Origin: Paraspadella gotoi
Taxonomy: Eukaryota > Chaetognatha
Assembly (NCBI GenBank): GCA_051294375.1
Contig: JBJCIZ010000239.1
Location: forward strand, 167,625-231,624
DNA: 64,000 nucleotides
Direction of reading: 5' to 3'
Below, piece by piece: positions 11,262 to 20,849 of this stretch; position 1 is the first letter of the stretch; each line of letters begins with the position of its first letter. The notes below the pieces were generated by a model, which saw nothing but the letters and a program-made list of their open reading frames with translations, was not told the DNA's origin and made no database searches. The position numbers and the translations under genes are program-made.

Positions 11262-12890
11262 TCTTTTCTTATTTGCTTCTTTTTCTTTCCTTTTTCCTCT
11301 CTTTTGTTTTCTCTCTTTTCTTTCCTACATTCTCATTTGCTTCTTTTTCTTTTATCTCTCCTCTTTTTTTTCTCTCTTTTATTTTATTTTTTTTTCTCTT
11401 TCCTCTCTTATGTTTTCTTTCCTTTCTTTTCTTCATTCTTATTTGTCTTTTTTTGTTTCTTTTCTTTTTTAATCTAATGTTTCTCTCTGTTTCTTCCTCC
11501 ATTTTCTTTGATATTTTACAATAAAAGGCTTTCCTACTATTTTTTTGCAGTTCTGTCATCAGCGCTCCTTCTCAACTTCTTCTAGAATATAACAAATATA
11601 TATAACAATAATATTTTCTAATATTTCCTACAGGAATGATGTACGATATCTATTAGAAAACTGGAAAACCTTGTTGTGTTTAGGATGACACGTCCCCATT
11701 TCATAAAAAAATATATATTTTAACAAAAAAATAGATCTAAATTAATAGTTATTTTTAATTTAAAAATTAAAATATAGTAAAGATAGATGAAACACGTAAT
11801 TAATTAATGAAAATAATTAATTAATTAATATTATTTTTTTTATTCGTGTCAAAATCGTTTTCCACTTTGTCTCGCCTCGTCAATTCACCAAAAACAACAA
11901 TCTTCGATAAACAAATTAATTGTTAATTATTTGTTATTAATTAATTAATACAAAAATTTAATAATTAATATTACTCCCCCCTTTAGCATTAACTCAATTA
12001 CTGGTGATGTTGGATGGATGGAAATGAAATGAAATTTTGTGTCTGTTGGTGGGGAGTGTGTGATTGTCCGGATTATTAAGTTTCGATGAATTCGTGCCGA
12101 GTGGAAAATGAGTTTAATTAATTGGAAAAAAAGTTTGAGCAAGAAACAATGTCGGAATCTGCTTTCGATAATTTTTAGCGGGTAACTTCAGTAAAACAGA
12201 TTAATAATCACGATTCTCTTGAGATCAATGAACTGATAGTATCGATAACAAAAACAAATAATAACACACTTCTTTAATAAATATATGGAAGAATATATTA
12301 AATTTCAATTGATCATAAGTCAAAGAACCTGTGGCTGACGCCAATAAATTGTAATCGTTTTCAACGGATTAGACTGAGCTTTTACTGGGGCAGCGCAATT
12401 AATATTTTATTATTAAAAAAATATTTTATTAATAAATTTAATAATTTAATATTTTGTTCAATTATTTTTACTTGCATAATATTTTTAACTTGATAAATTT
12501 TAATTTGCTAATTTTTTTAACTTGATATTTTTCATTTCCTAGCATTTGAAATTATTTAAAATGCTTCATGTTGATTGTACTATGCTTCGACTAGTTAAAA
12601 AAGCGATTAAATTTTGGCCCGCCTTATCACCCTGTGAAAGAAAGCCGATTCAGAATCAGAAAGAGATCAGAATGAAAATCACCTCAAACTTAAATCATGT
12701 TTGCTTATTTTTTGCGAACGAAAATAATTACATTGTTGTCATTGTAGTTCGGGTCACCGACTGAAGTTTGTTCACGCTTAGAGGAGGGCGTGAACTTTGC
12801 TATGCCCCGACTACAATCATTAAAAATGAAACAAAAAAGTGTTAATCGAAATCTAAAGCGAAACCCCAGTTCACGTAACAACCAGAAGGG
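11262..12890 (+). repeat. Partial copy of the module (4.3-6.4 kb equivalent)
   Basis: The order is pyrimidine tract, CAACTTCTTCTAGAATATAAC, ATTAATTAATT runs, TTTAGCATTAACTC, GTCAAAGAACCTGTGGC, ATGCTTCATGTTGATTG, CTTATCACCCTGTGAAAG, GAACTTTGCTATGCCCCGAC. It stops near 12.9 kb before reaching exon 1. No gene. Confidence 0.7.
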
Positions 12891-13059
12891 TAAAACCATG
12901 TATTTTTTCATTCTGATTCATAATTGTCTCTCACTCGTAAAAACTTTGTAAGGGGTTTGCTCTGACTTTTATTATTTATTTGCGGTGAAATGATTCTGCT
13001 TTTCTGTTAACACTTCAAGACTCCTTAAATGTTCTATAGAGAATATATAAAGTGATTAA

Positions 13060-13570
13060 GCGGCCAAAATTTATCGCTTTTTAACTAGATGAAGCCATAG
13101 TAATAACATTGAAGCATTTAAAATTTATAAATGCATAGGAAATGAAAATTATGCAAGTTTAAAAAAATTATGCAAATTAAAAAATTATACAACGAATTAA
13201 AAATAATATTATTGCATACATCTGAATTGAAAAAAATAATGAAAACAAAATATTAAATTATTTCATTATAATTTTATCCAAAATAATCAAAAACTTATTT
13301 TTTTAAATAATAAAATATTAATTGCCGCTGCGTAACAGCCTCAGTCTAATCGTCGTGAACGATTTACCATTATTGGCCTCGAGCCACAGGTTTCTTTGGA
13401 ACTTATTGGATTCAATTGATTATATATTATTACTATCCCAATTTCAAACGGATTTTATTATTTTATCAGAACATTTAGTATGTGAACTTCTACTATATAA
13501 TAGCTTTTGTGCTATTGATTCATGTTTCTTATCCATTTTGTTCCATGACCGTTTATCTATTTACCGCTAT
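13060..13570 (-). repeat. Inverted fragment of the module
   Basis: GGCCAAAATTTATCGC, TGCATAGGAAATGAAAA and CAGCCTCAGTCTAATCG, GAGCCACAGGTTTCTTTGG match the 5.65-6.05 kb part of the module in reverse. With 12.4-12.9 kb it forms an inverted pair joined at about 12.9-13.06 kb. Confidence 0.6.
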
Positions 13571-13990
13571 TGATTTCCTCCGTCGGGGTGCGCGCACCTG
13601 GTCGCCAGTACAGTCTCGTTGTTTTTAGTTCCTCTTGCCTCATAATCGTTCTTCCAGCGTTTATTTAACTGAATTCTGCGTGGTGCTAAAGGGACTTATC
13701 CGCTCCCGGTAAACGGAGTATAGTACGTAGGCCAGATTCAAGGCAGTTAGGGTAATTTTTCTGGGAACTCGCGTACAAGTTTGCTCTTTTTTCCATTTAA
13801 CTCATATTCAGCGGGAACTACTCCGGACGGAATTCACGATCGAAATTTTTGTAATCTATCGGCCGGGTCGGCGAAGTATCAAGTACACACGCCGGCGAAC
13901 ATTCGGGCCCTACCCCCACACAAAAAATTGTGTCGGCGATATTCCTAGTTCCTGGGCGATACCGATTTCCCAGATTGAACGACCGCGGGA
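13571..13990. other. Unassigned higher-GC stretch
   Basis: This stretch is richer in GC than its surroundings and has no match to other parts of the window that I could find. Frames are short, and I saw no splice-bounded coding segment. A fragment such as CCCCCACACAAAAAATTGTG flanks the end before the next module copy. Confidence 0.35.
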
Positions 13991-15065
13991 TTATCAATGC
14001 GATTGAGGAGAGGGTAATTGGGCTGAAAGATATTAATTGGCCGGGTGAATGGGTAAGACGAGGAGGGGAGCAGAATTAATAATTAATCATTTTTTGTCAA
14101 TTAATTAATTAATAACAAATAAGGTAGAATGTACACAAAGTACACAAAATTTTTTGCGAGGACTTCGTAGATTTTCTAAAAGTATTGTGAGCAATATGAG
14201 AGTCGAGACAAAGATGGGGGGAGAAAACGATTTTGACACGAAAAGACATAATAGTGGAAAAACGAATGATTATTTGACAACGAAATAAAAAAATAATATT
14301 AATTAAAAATTAATTATTTCATTAATTAATTACGTGTTTCACTATTCTTACTATTTATTTTTATTTTTAAATGTTTAAAATAACTATTATTTGATGATAT
14401 CTATTTTTGTAAAATATATTTTTAGATGGGGACGCGACGCTGCATCTAAACAACACAAAGGTTTCAGTTTTTAATAGTATCGTACTTCATTCCTGTATGG
14501 AAATATATGTTATATATATTTGTTATATTTTCAGAGAAGTTAGAAGCGAGCGCTGATTTGACAGAATGAAAAAAATTAGTAGGAAAGCCTTTTATTGAAA
14601 ATATCAAGAAAATGGAGGAAGAAACATGGGATGAGAACCATTTTATTTAAGAAAAGAAAAGAAACAAAAAACAAAATAAGAATTGAGAAGAAAGAAAGGA
14701 ATAAAACATTAAGGAGAAAGAAAAAAAAAATTAAAATTTAAAAAGAGGAAAAAAAGAGGAGAGATAAAAGAAAAAAAGTTAGCAAAAGGAGAAGGAGAAA
14801 GAAAAAGAGAGAAAACAAAAGAGAGGAAAAAGAAAGAAAAAGAAGCAAATAAGAAAAGAAGAAAAAAAGAGAGAAAAAGAGAGAAGAAAAAAAATTGGAT
14901 ACACAAAGATATAATAAAGACAAGTTAAATTAAAATAGAATATGAAAAAGAAAAAGAAAAGAAAGTATAATACACGATAAAGGAGAGGAAAGAGAAAGAG
15001 AAAAGTCTAATTGGGAAGAGGAATTAAATAATGCGAAAAACAGAGTAATAGAAAAGGGAGATTAA
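13991..15065 (-). repeat. Inverted partial copy of the module
   Basis: ATTAATTAATT runs, GACAAAGATGG, GACGCGACGCTGCATCTAAAC, GTTTTCAGAGAAGTTAGAAG and a purine tract (14640-15010) follow the reverse order of 4.2-5.1 kb. The purine tract here is more diverged and contains extra AT-rich segments. Confidence 0.6.
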
Positions 15066-16694
15066 AGAAAATCACTATACTTTATTTGTTAGGAAAGAAC
15101 CATAAGATAAGTAAGTGTAACGTTCTTCCGTTGTCGTAAGCCAAAAATGAAGAAGTAGTTGGATGTTGATGATTTTTTTTTTTTGAAGGGCGGGGACTTG
15201 TTTTTAATTGCGTGTTATTATAGTTTTAATAAGTTTAAGAAAACTGAAAAATTAAAGTTACTTATCTATTATCCACCACCCCGTAAAATATTCTTGATTC
15301 GTCAAGGGAACACGCGGCAGAGGACTTATCTAAGGACCTTAGCAACACAGGGTATGAAATTTAAAGAAACTGGGAAAATATCATGTATTAAAGACAATCG
15401 ACCATAAAAACGAGAGAAGGAAAGTGACCCAGTCGATATGATATCATCTCTCAAAAATCATCGGTTTAGAATCTGGGGGTAATTCAAGGACGGAATTGGA
15501 AAAGGAAAAAAACACGTATATCATGACTTTACTGTCAGACATGAGAGACATATGAGCGAATATCCTAGATAAGAACACAAACTCGTGAATTCAGTATCTC
15601 TCCCGATAATTAACTTCATGCTGAAAACGACCTTTACCCCAGGCTGCCTCGTGTCTCCATTTTTGTATGTATCCGGGAAGGAAACAGAGCGGGCAGATAT
15701 TTTTGGGTCGGGACTTTTCCTCCGCAGCGCGCGCGTCACCGGCTTGGGGATGAAAATGACGTAAGAACAGCGGGTGTACTTGAGAGACGTGTGGACTGAA
15801 ATGGACACGAAAGAGAGGAGATGTGGAAGAACCGGCTGGGTAGAAAAGTGCGGAAGATATGAAGCGGGCCAAACCGCTGGCAGCGCGAGAGACTGGAGGG
15901 AAGGAGAGTGAGATTGTAGGGGACGAGTGGTGCTAAGAAAGAGTTTGAGAGACAGTGACTGATATTCGTGTATACCTCAGTCCCGCGTTTAGACCATATC
16001 GGTCCGGCTCTTCCTGCTTGTTGTCCACATGAATGGGGAATTACAAATGGGGTATGACACACGGCGAGATTGCTGTAAAGGGCAGCCCGGGTCGCTCGTA
16101 CTTACTCCGGGGCGGTCTGGGGCGGTGCGCGGCTTTTCGGATTGTATTCCTCACCATACTGTGTCTGGTCAGGGCCTTGCTCGGGCATCCCTCTCATGTG
16201 ACCGGCCCTTTTCCCTGTCACTTGGCTCCTCCTTATGTTTCTCTCTCTCTCTCCTCTCCTCTCTCCTCCTCTCTTCATTCTCCCTCTATAAACGGGGGGC
16301 ACCGTCACATTTAAAGCCCACCTCGCCGGGATACCAGGGGATTGGAAGTCAACACACCACAGAGGATCATCGCTTTCTTTTCGGTCACTGGCAGAGAACG
16401 AAAAATAAGTAAAATCCTTGAGCGTGGATTGTGACATAGAAGACCTGCCTCAGCCTTCATTCTTGGAGACGTTACTTGTCGAGACTGAAAGGGTAACGAA
16501 GTAAAACACCAAAAACAACAAGCTAGAGTAGGAAAGACGTCTATCAGACTTTTAGTTATATTGGAAAAATGTTCGCTTTAGTGGTAAGGTTTGCCCACCA
16601 TATCAATCGATCATTAAGTTTGCAATGTAACTTTTTTTTATTTTATTCGGCTCATGAGATAGCACAAAACCTCTCTCTCTGCTCTCTCTCTTCC

Positions 16695-16725
<31 letters not shown>

Positions 16726-17050
16726 AATCCCAATTCTTCCTCTCTATCTGCTCTCTCTATATCACTCTCTTTCTCTCTCATTAACTTACACTTCTTTCTC
16801 TATATTACTCTTTATCTTTTCTCCTACTTGCGTTTCTTCGTGCCGGTTGTGTTTTCCTTTCTCTTGTTTTTTCCTTCTTGTTTTCTTTTTTTAACCTTCC
16901 TTCTCTCTCTCTTCTCTTCTTCTATTCTTGCACTCTTCACTCTCTATTTTCTCTCTCTTCTTTCTTCTCTTCTCTCTCTCTCGATTAAACTTGATTTTGC
17001 GAGCGAATTCCCGGAAGAAGTAATAATAAATCTTACCATTTTATTGCTGT
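15066..17050. other. Unannotated stretch with SINE-related fragment and CT runs
   Basis: This is single-copy-looking sequence. Several 60-130 aa frames exist on both strands in 15.5-16.45 kb, but none carries a motif I recognise and they overlap heavily. A fragment at about 16285-16350 (GGGGGCACCGTCACATTTAA then GGGATACCAGGGGATT) is related to the SINE at 17419. CT-rich runs occupy 16230-16285 and 16670-16990. A 25-N gap follows. Confidence 0.5.
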
Positions 17051-17106
17051 NNNNNNNNNNNNNNNNNNNNNNNNNTTCCCCCCCCCCTAAATATCTTTAT
17101 CGTCAG

Positions 17107-17418
17107 ACCCGCGACTTTCTCCTTCCGAAAGACGTTAATCGACTTCCGAATGACGTCAGTTGCTCATCTCTCAAATCTCGTCTGGGTTTTCGAGGCGGAA
17201 AAGGAAAATCTTTCTCTTCTCGCTCTCCTCTGGCCTTTGCCGTCCTGACCCACGGTCGTCGTTATTTCGAACAGACGCTTCGACTCCTGCGCGCCCTCAC
17301 CGGCGGAAATGACGTCGTCTGCTTGCACGTGGACGCTAAAGTCGATAACGCCACCTGGGCGGCGCTGAGGAGAGTTGGGACGTGTCTAGATGGCGTCGTG
17401 TTCGTAGAAAAGAGGCTA
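17107..17418 (+). CDS. GT14 core-2/I-branching beta-1,6-GlcNAc transferase-like, exon 2
   Basis: This is the start of the catalytic domain of a glycosyltransferase family 14 enzyme, which transfers GlcNAc in beta-1,6 linkage to make branched glycans in the Golgi lumen. After acceptor TTTATCGTCAG the frame reads RDFLLPKDVNRLPNDVSCSS, then SPLAFAVLTHGRRYFEQTL, RLLRALTGGNDVVCLHVDAK, and ATWAALRRVGTCLDGVVFVEKRL. The pattern F-P-L-A-[FY]-x-[IV]-x-x-H, R-L-L-R-A-[IL], [VI]-x-[CV]-[IL]-H-V-D-x-K and S/T-C-x-x-x-V-F-[VI]-x-x-x-L is the hallmark of GCNT proteins, recalled from the family. This is the only one of three copies in the window with an uninterrupted frame; those at 7091-7414 (+) and 19835-20150 (-) carry indels. 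The exon runs straight into a SINE-like insertion at 17419. The exact donor is uncertain: GCT-A|GTATGA is phase 0, whereas exon 3 needs phase 2. Confidence 0.72.
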
Positions 17419-17685
17419 GTATGACAACGGGAGGATAGCCTGTGATACCCGGGGCGCGGGTTATCTCACCAACTGGCGTAGGGGCTGCGGACCCTCAGTG
17501 ACCGCCTCCTGTCACTGGCATGTTTATACCGGCACCGTCACATTTAAGCCATAACCGGGATACCCAGGGAATGAACCCGGGACGCACGGATGGAATGAGA
17601 TGATTTAGCCTGCTCAGCCATTGAGACGAGGCTGAGGACGGACAGCAGTGAGGCAGCTTTAAGTCTTGCTGCCACACTAGTTCAT
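17419..17685 (-). mobile_element. tRNA-derived SINE-like insertion (type B) abutting GT14 exon 2
   Basis: The sequence between two CTAGT pentamers is absent from both other copies of this locus, where AGGCTAGTT continues straight into CATTAC. Read on the minus strand it contains a box A-like TGGCTGAGCAGG and a box B-like GGGTTCATTCCC about 40 bases later, the spacing of an RNA polymerase III internal promoter. The CTAGT repeats are a plausible 5-bp target-site duplication. The insertion is therefore recent or polymorphic. Confidence 0.7.
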
Positions 17686-18056
17686 TACTTTTTTTTATTT
17701 TATCGGCTTATATATATAACAATCTATATACATATAATATATATATATATATATATGCGTTGTGTTTCCTTTTGTTTTTTCTTTGTTTTTTTTTTACTCT
17801 ATGATTATCTATTTTTATATTTAGTAATTCCCGAAGTAACTTACCATTTTATGGTTAAAAAAAAAAATTACATATCCGGAAAAAAAAATGTATTCTGTGG
17901 CGGTACATATTCACACCGCCTCACATCCAACATCGATCAGCCCATCTCATGTAAACTTGACGCGATGCTCCCAACTAGATTCAGTGAAATAAGTCGTAAA
18001 TTGATATTTTCTTTGTCTCAAAGATATAGTTTCGATGTTTCCGCGTTCATCTTCAG

Positions 18057-18320
18057 AATTAATGTGGTTTGGGCCCGAATGTCCCTCGTGGACGCTCTGC
18101 TTTCATGCGGCGCCACTCTGCTGGCCCTGGACATTCAGTGGACGCACGTTATCAACTTTGCGTCGACGGCGTTTCCGTTGCGGACCAACGACGAGGTTAT
18201 TTCTGTGAGAGATTTCGTGAACTGTTTAGTTTTGAGTCGCGCCGCGAATACACCCCTGAGCAACTCTATTGAAAATATCAAACAATTTTTTTCTACTGAG
18301 AGTCGTATAAACCGAACATC
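18057..18320 (+). CDS. GT14 enzyme, exon 3
   Basis: The exon follows acceptor GTTCATCTTCAG. It encodes INVVWARMSLVDALLSCGAT, then LLALDIQWTHVINFASTAFPLRTNDEVISVRDF, matching the GCNT block V-V-[YW]-A-x-x-S-x-V-x-A-x-L and the W-x-x-x-I-N-[LF]-x-x-x-x-F-P-[LI]-[RK]-T-N motif. It ends with NSIEN followed by KPNI at a donor-like ATC|GTGTGA. Ending there is phase 0 and agrees with the start of exon 4. About 20 residues usually found in GCNT proteins between this point and G-S-x-Y are not evident, so an extra small exon may be lost in a gap. The last ~90 bp are repeated after a 10-N gap (18370-18459), and a 23-bp minisatellite follows directly. Frame-damaged copies lie at 8134-8430 (+) and 18885-19153 (-). 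Confidence 0.68.
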
Positions 18321-18369
18321 GTGTGATACCACCCTACTCCGTCAGTTTTTACCTTCCTANNNNNNNNNN

Positions 18370-18459
18370 TTGAGTCGCGCCGCGAGCGCTCCCCTGAGCA
18401 ACTCTATTGAAAATATCAAACAATTTATTTTCTACTTCGAGTCGTCTAAACCGAACATC
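18370..18459 (+). other. Duplicate of the 3' end of GT14 exon 3 after a 10-N gap
   Basis: The sequence repeats the end of the preceding exon (LSRAASAPLSNSIENIKQF to KPNI, then GTGTGATACC) with a few substitutions and indels. This copy has the cleaner reading through FYFESSKPNI. Lying immediately after a 10-base N gap, it is best read as an overlap that the assembler failed to merge. Confidence 0.7.
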
Positions 18460-18523
18460 GTGTGATACCACCCTACTCCATCGGTTTTTACCACCCGACT
18501 CCGTCAGTTTTTACTACCCTACT
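18460..18523 (+). repeat. 23-bp minisatellite after GT14 exon 3, clean copy
   Basis: CACCCTACTCCATCGGTTTT, CACCCGACTCCGTCAGTTTT and TACCCTACT run into a 25-N gap. The tandem array probably caused the assembly break. Confidence 0.7.
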
Positions 18524-18689
18524 NNNNNNNNNNNNNNNNNNNNNNNNNTTCCTGTCCCTCCAACGTCACCTTAACCAGTTTAACTCTGCCCGGTGGAGGA
18601 TCTTTCTTTCATCCGGATCCGCGCCTCCAAATGCGTCGTATTCAACATCTCCGTGAACGAGATTTCGTCCTTCGAAAAAAATCCAATAT

Positions 18690-18884
18690 GGCGCCGATCT
18701 GACGGAGTAGGGTGTAAAAAACCGACGGGGAGTAGGTAGTAAAAACTGACGAGTCGGTTGGTAAAAACTGACGGAGTAGGGTAGTAAAACTGACGGAGTA
18801 GGGTGGTAAAAACCGACGAGTAGGGTTAGTAAAAACTGACGGAGTCGGGTGTGTAAAAACCGATGGAGTTAGGTGGTATCACAC
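18690..18884 (-). repeat. 23-bp minisatellite, inverted copy
   Basis: GACGGAGTAGGGTGGTAAAA-type units, about eight, directly follow the inverted exon 3 when read on the minus strand. It is the longest continuous version of the array. Confidence 0.7.
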
Positions 18885-19153
18885 GATGTTCGGTTTAGAC
18901 GACTCGAAGTAGAAAATAAATTGTTTGATTATTTTCACATAGAGTTGCTTCAGGGGTAGCGGCTCGCGGCGCGACTCAAATACTAAACAGTTCACGAAAT
19001 CTCTCACAGAAATAACCTCGTCGTTGGTCCGCAACGAAACGCCGTCGACGCCAAAGTGATAACGTGCGTCACTGAACGTCCAGGGCCTCAGCAGAGTGGC
19101 GCGCATGAAAGCAGACGTCCACGAGGGACATTCGGGCCCAAACCACATTAATT
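18885..19153 (-). pseudogene. Inverted, frame-damaged copy of GT14 exon 3
   Basis: Read on the minus strand, CATCTTCAG then AATTAATGTGGTTTGGGCCC opens a copy of exon 3 that ends at ACATC|GTGTGAT. Parts translate correctly (LRTNDEVISVRDFVNCL, FYFESSKPNI), but small indels shift the frame near the start. It lies only about 0.4 kb from the + strand copy, across a 25-N gap, forming an inverted pair. Confidence 0.65.
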
Positions 19154-19471
19154 CTGAAGATGAACGCGGAAACATCGAACTTTATCTTTGAGACAAAGAA
19201 AATATCGATTTACGGACTTATTTCACTGCAATTTATTTGGGAGCGATTGCCACAAGTGTTACATGAGATGGGCTGATCGATGTTGGATGTGAGGCGGTGT
19301 GAATATGTACCGCCACAGAATGCTTTTTTTTTTCCGGATATGTAATTTTTTTTTTAACTCATAAAATGGTAAGTGACTTCGGAATTACTAAATATAAAAA
19401 TAGAAATCATTAGAGTAAAAAAAAAACAAAGAAAAAAACATAAGGAACACAACGCCATATATATGTATTGA

Positions 19472-19767
19472 AGTCGGGCATTGCCTAGGTTCCCCCGCCT
19501 AGATCAATGACACTTTCGAGTTGTCTGACCCGGTGGCCATTGAGTAAACAAGCCATCAGCTCTATGACCACTTATGGTACGCTGTTCACAATCCCAACCC
19601 GGTACTTACCCTGCTGGGAAGCGGTGAGGATCGGCCAGTCAAGGCCGCCTTGGGCATGGCAAACCCTCAAGCTGGTTCCAAGCCCAGGACCCCGTTCCGA
19701 TGGTCTGCTTGAGGGGTTATAGAAGTTACGGATATCATCTCTTCAGCCCACTTAGCGCCTTATCCAC
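19472..19767 (+). mobile_element. SINE-like repeat type A, inverted copy
   Basis: Landmarks are the reverse complement of copy 1 (GTCGGGCATTGCCTAGGTTC, CTGGTTCCAAGCCCAGGACC, GCGCCTTATCCAC), bounded by ATATATATG on both sides. It sits between inverted GT14 exons 3 and 2, at the position equivalent to copy 1, so it is the same insertion seen in the inverted module. Confidence 0.7.
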
Positions 19768-19834
19768 ATATATATATTATATGTATATAGATTGTTATAT
19801 ATATAAGCCGATAAATAAAAAAAAAGTAATGAAC

Positions 19835-20150
19835 TAGCCTCTTTTCTACGAACACGGACGCCATCTAGACACGTCCAACTTCTCCTCAGCGCCGCCCAGG
19901 TGGCGGTTATCGACTTTTTTAAGCGTTCCAAGTGCAAGAGACGACGTCATTTTCGCGCGGTGAGGGCGCAGAGTCGAAGCTGTTTGTTCTCGAAATAACG
20001 ACGACCGTGGGTCAGGACGGAAAGGCCGAGGAGACGAGAAAGCGAAAGATTTTCCTTTTTCCGCTTGAAAACCCACGACGAGATTGAGAGATGAGCAACT
20101 GACGTCATTCGGAAGTCGATTAACGTCTTTCGAAGGAGAAGTCGCGGGTT
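19835..20150 (-). pseudogene. Inverted, frame-damaged copy of GT14 exon 2
   Basis: The minus strand carries the same exon as 17107-17418, from ACCCGCGACTTCTCC to AAGAGGCTA. Several indels (CGGTTTTTCC-like expansions, AAAAAAGT within the V-D-A-K segment) shift the frame. The acceptor dinucleotide is lost (CGTCAACC instead of CGTCAGACC). It lies between inverted exon 1 and inverted exon 3 in the right relative order. Confidence 0.65.
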
Positions 20151-20436
20151 GACGATAAAGATATTTAGGGGGGGGAAAAATAAATATAACTATATAAGAC
20201 GAATTAAAACGCAGTCCGCTAAAAAAAATCACCATTTCACGACAACGAAAGACGAAACTATACCAAAAAAAAAAGATTATCATCGTCGAATTCTAAAGCC
20301 TCATTACGTTAAATAATAATGATTGAATTAAATATCTTATCCTTTGTCATCTTTGAACGCTCGATTGTAAGTCCGTAACTACCGTCTTGTCTTACCCGAA
20401 TTCTTAGCCTTCTTATCCATTGATATCGCCTCTCAC

Positions 20437-20645
20437 GACTCCCAGATCAATTCCAGGCCCATTTCGCCGGCGAACTCCAGCGAATTCTCCTCGTCCCCAA
20501 CTTCGGAGTTCGAATTCTCTCCCGCGAGGGAAAGTCCAGCCCAGATGTAAACGCTGAAGACGATTATTAGGAGGAAAGACTGTGGCGGCGGCGTCGGCGG
20601 AGAAATGGATCCGAGGAAAAATGTCAACCTGCGTTTGTGAGTCAT
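20437..20645 (-). CDS. GT14 branching enzyme, candidate first coding exon (inverted copy with open frame)
   Basis: On the minus strand an ATG opens MTHKRRL, a short basic cytoplasmic tail. A Pro-rich stretch follows, then a hydrophobic segment at about residues 24-41 (FLLIIVFSVYIWAGLSLA) and an acidic stem (GENSNSEVGDEENSLEFA). The frame ends at a good donor, GAGTC|GTGAGA. This is the architecture of a type II Golgi membrane glycosyltransferase. It lies upstream, on the same strand, of inverted copies of exons 2 and 3, which is why it is assigned to the GT14 gene. A frame-damaged copy lies on the + strand at 6522-6768. The donor phase (2) does not match the simplest exon 2 acceptor (phase 0), so the joint is unsettled. 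The whole block is probably misoriented relative to exons 4-6. Confidence 0.5.
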
Positions 20646-20849
20646 GTTGATCCAATGGATGGGATAAAGTTTTGAATTGGAGGATTTTTTTTCATTCGAG
20701 TTAATTTGTTTGTCTTGATTAAGGGAGTTAAAGTAAAGGGTCTTCCTTAAAATAATAAAAGTAGACAAGTTTTCGTGACAATTTTTATAGTACTTGTTGT
20801 TAGTGAACTGTTTCGCTTTCGATTTTCGATTACCTTTTTTTTTCATTTT

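Noticed and set aside
16029-16437. Overlapping 93-127 codon frames on both strands
   Set aside because: They conflict with one another, run into CT repeats and a SINE-related fragment, and show no motif.
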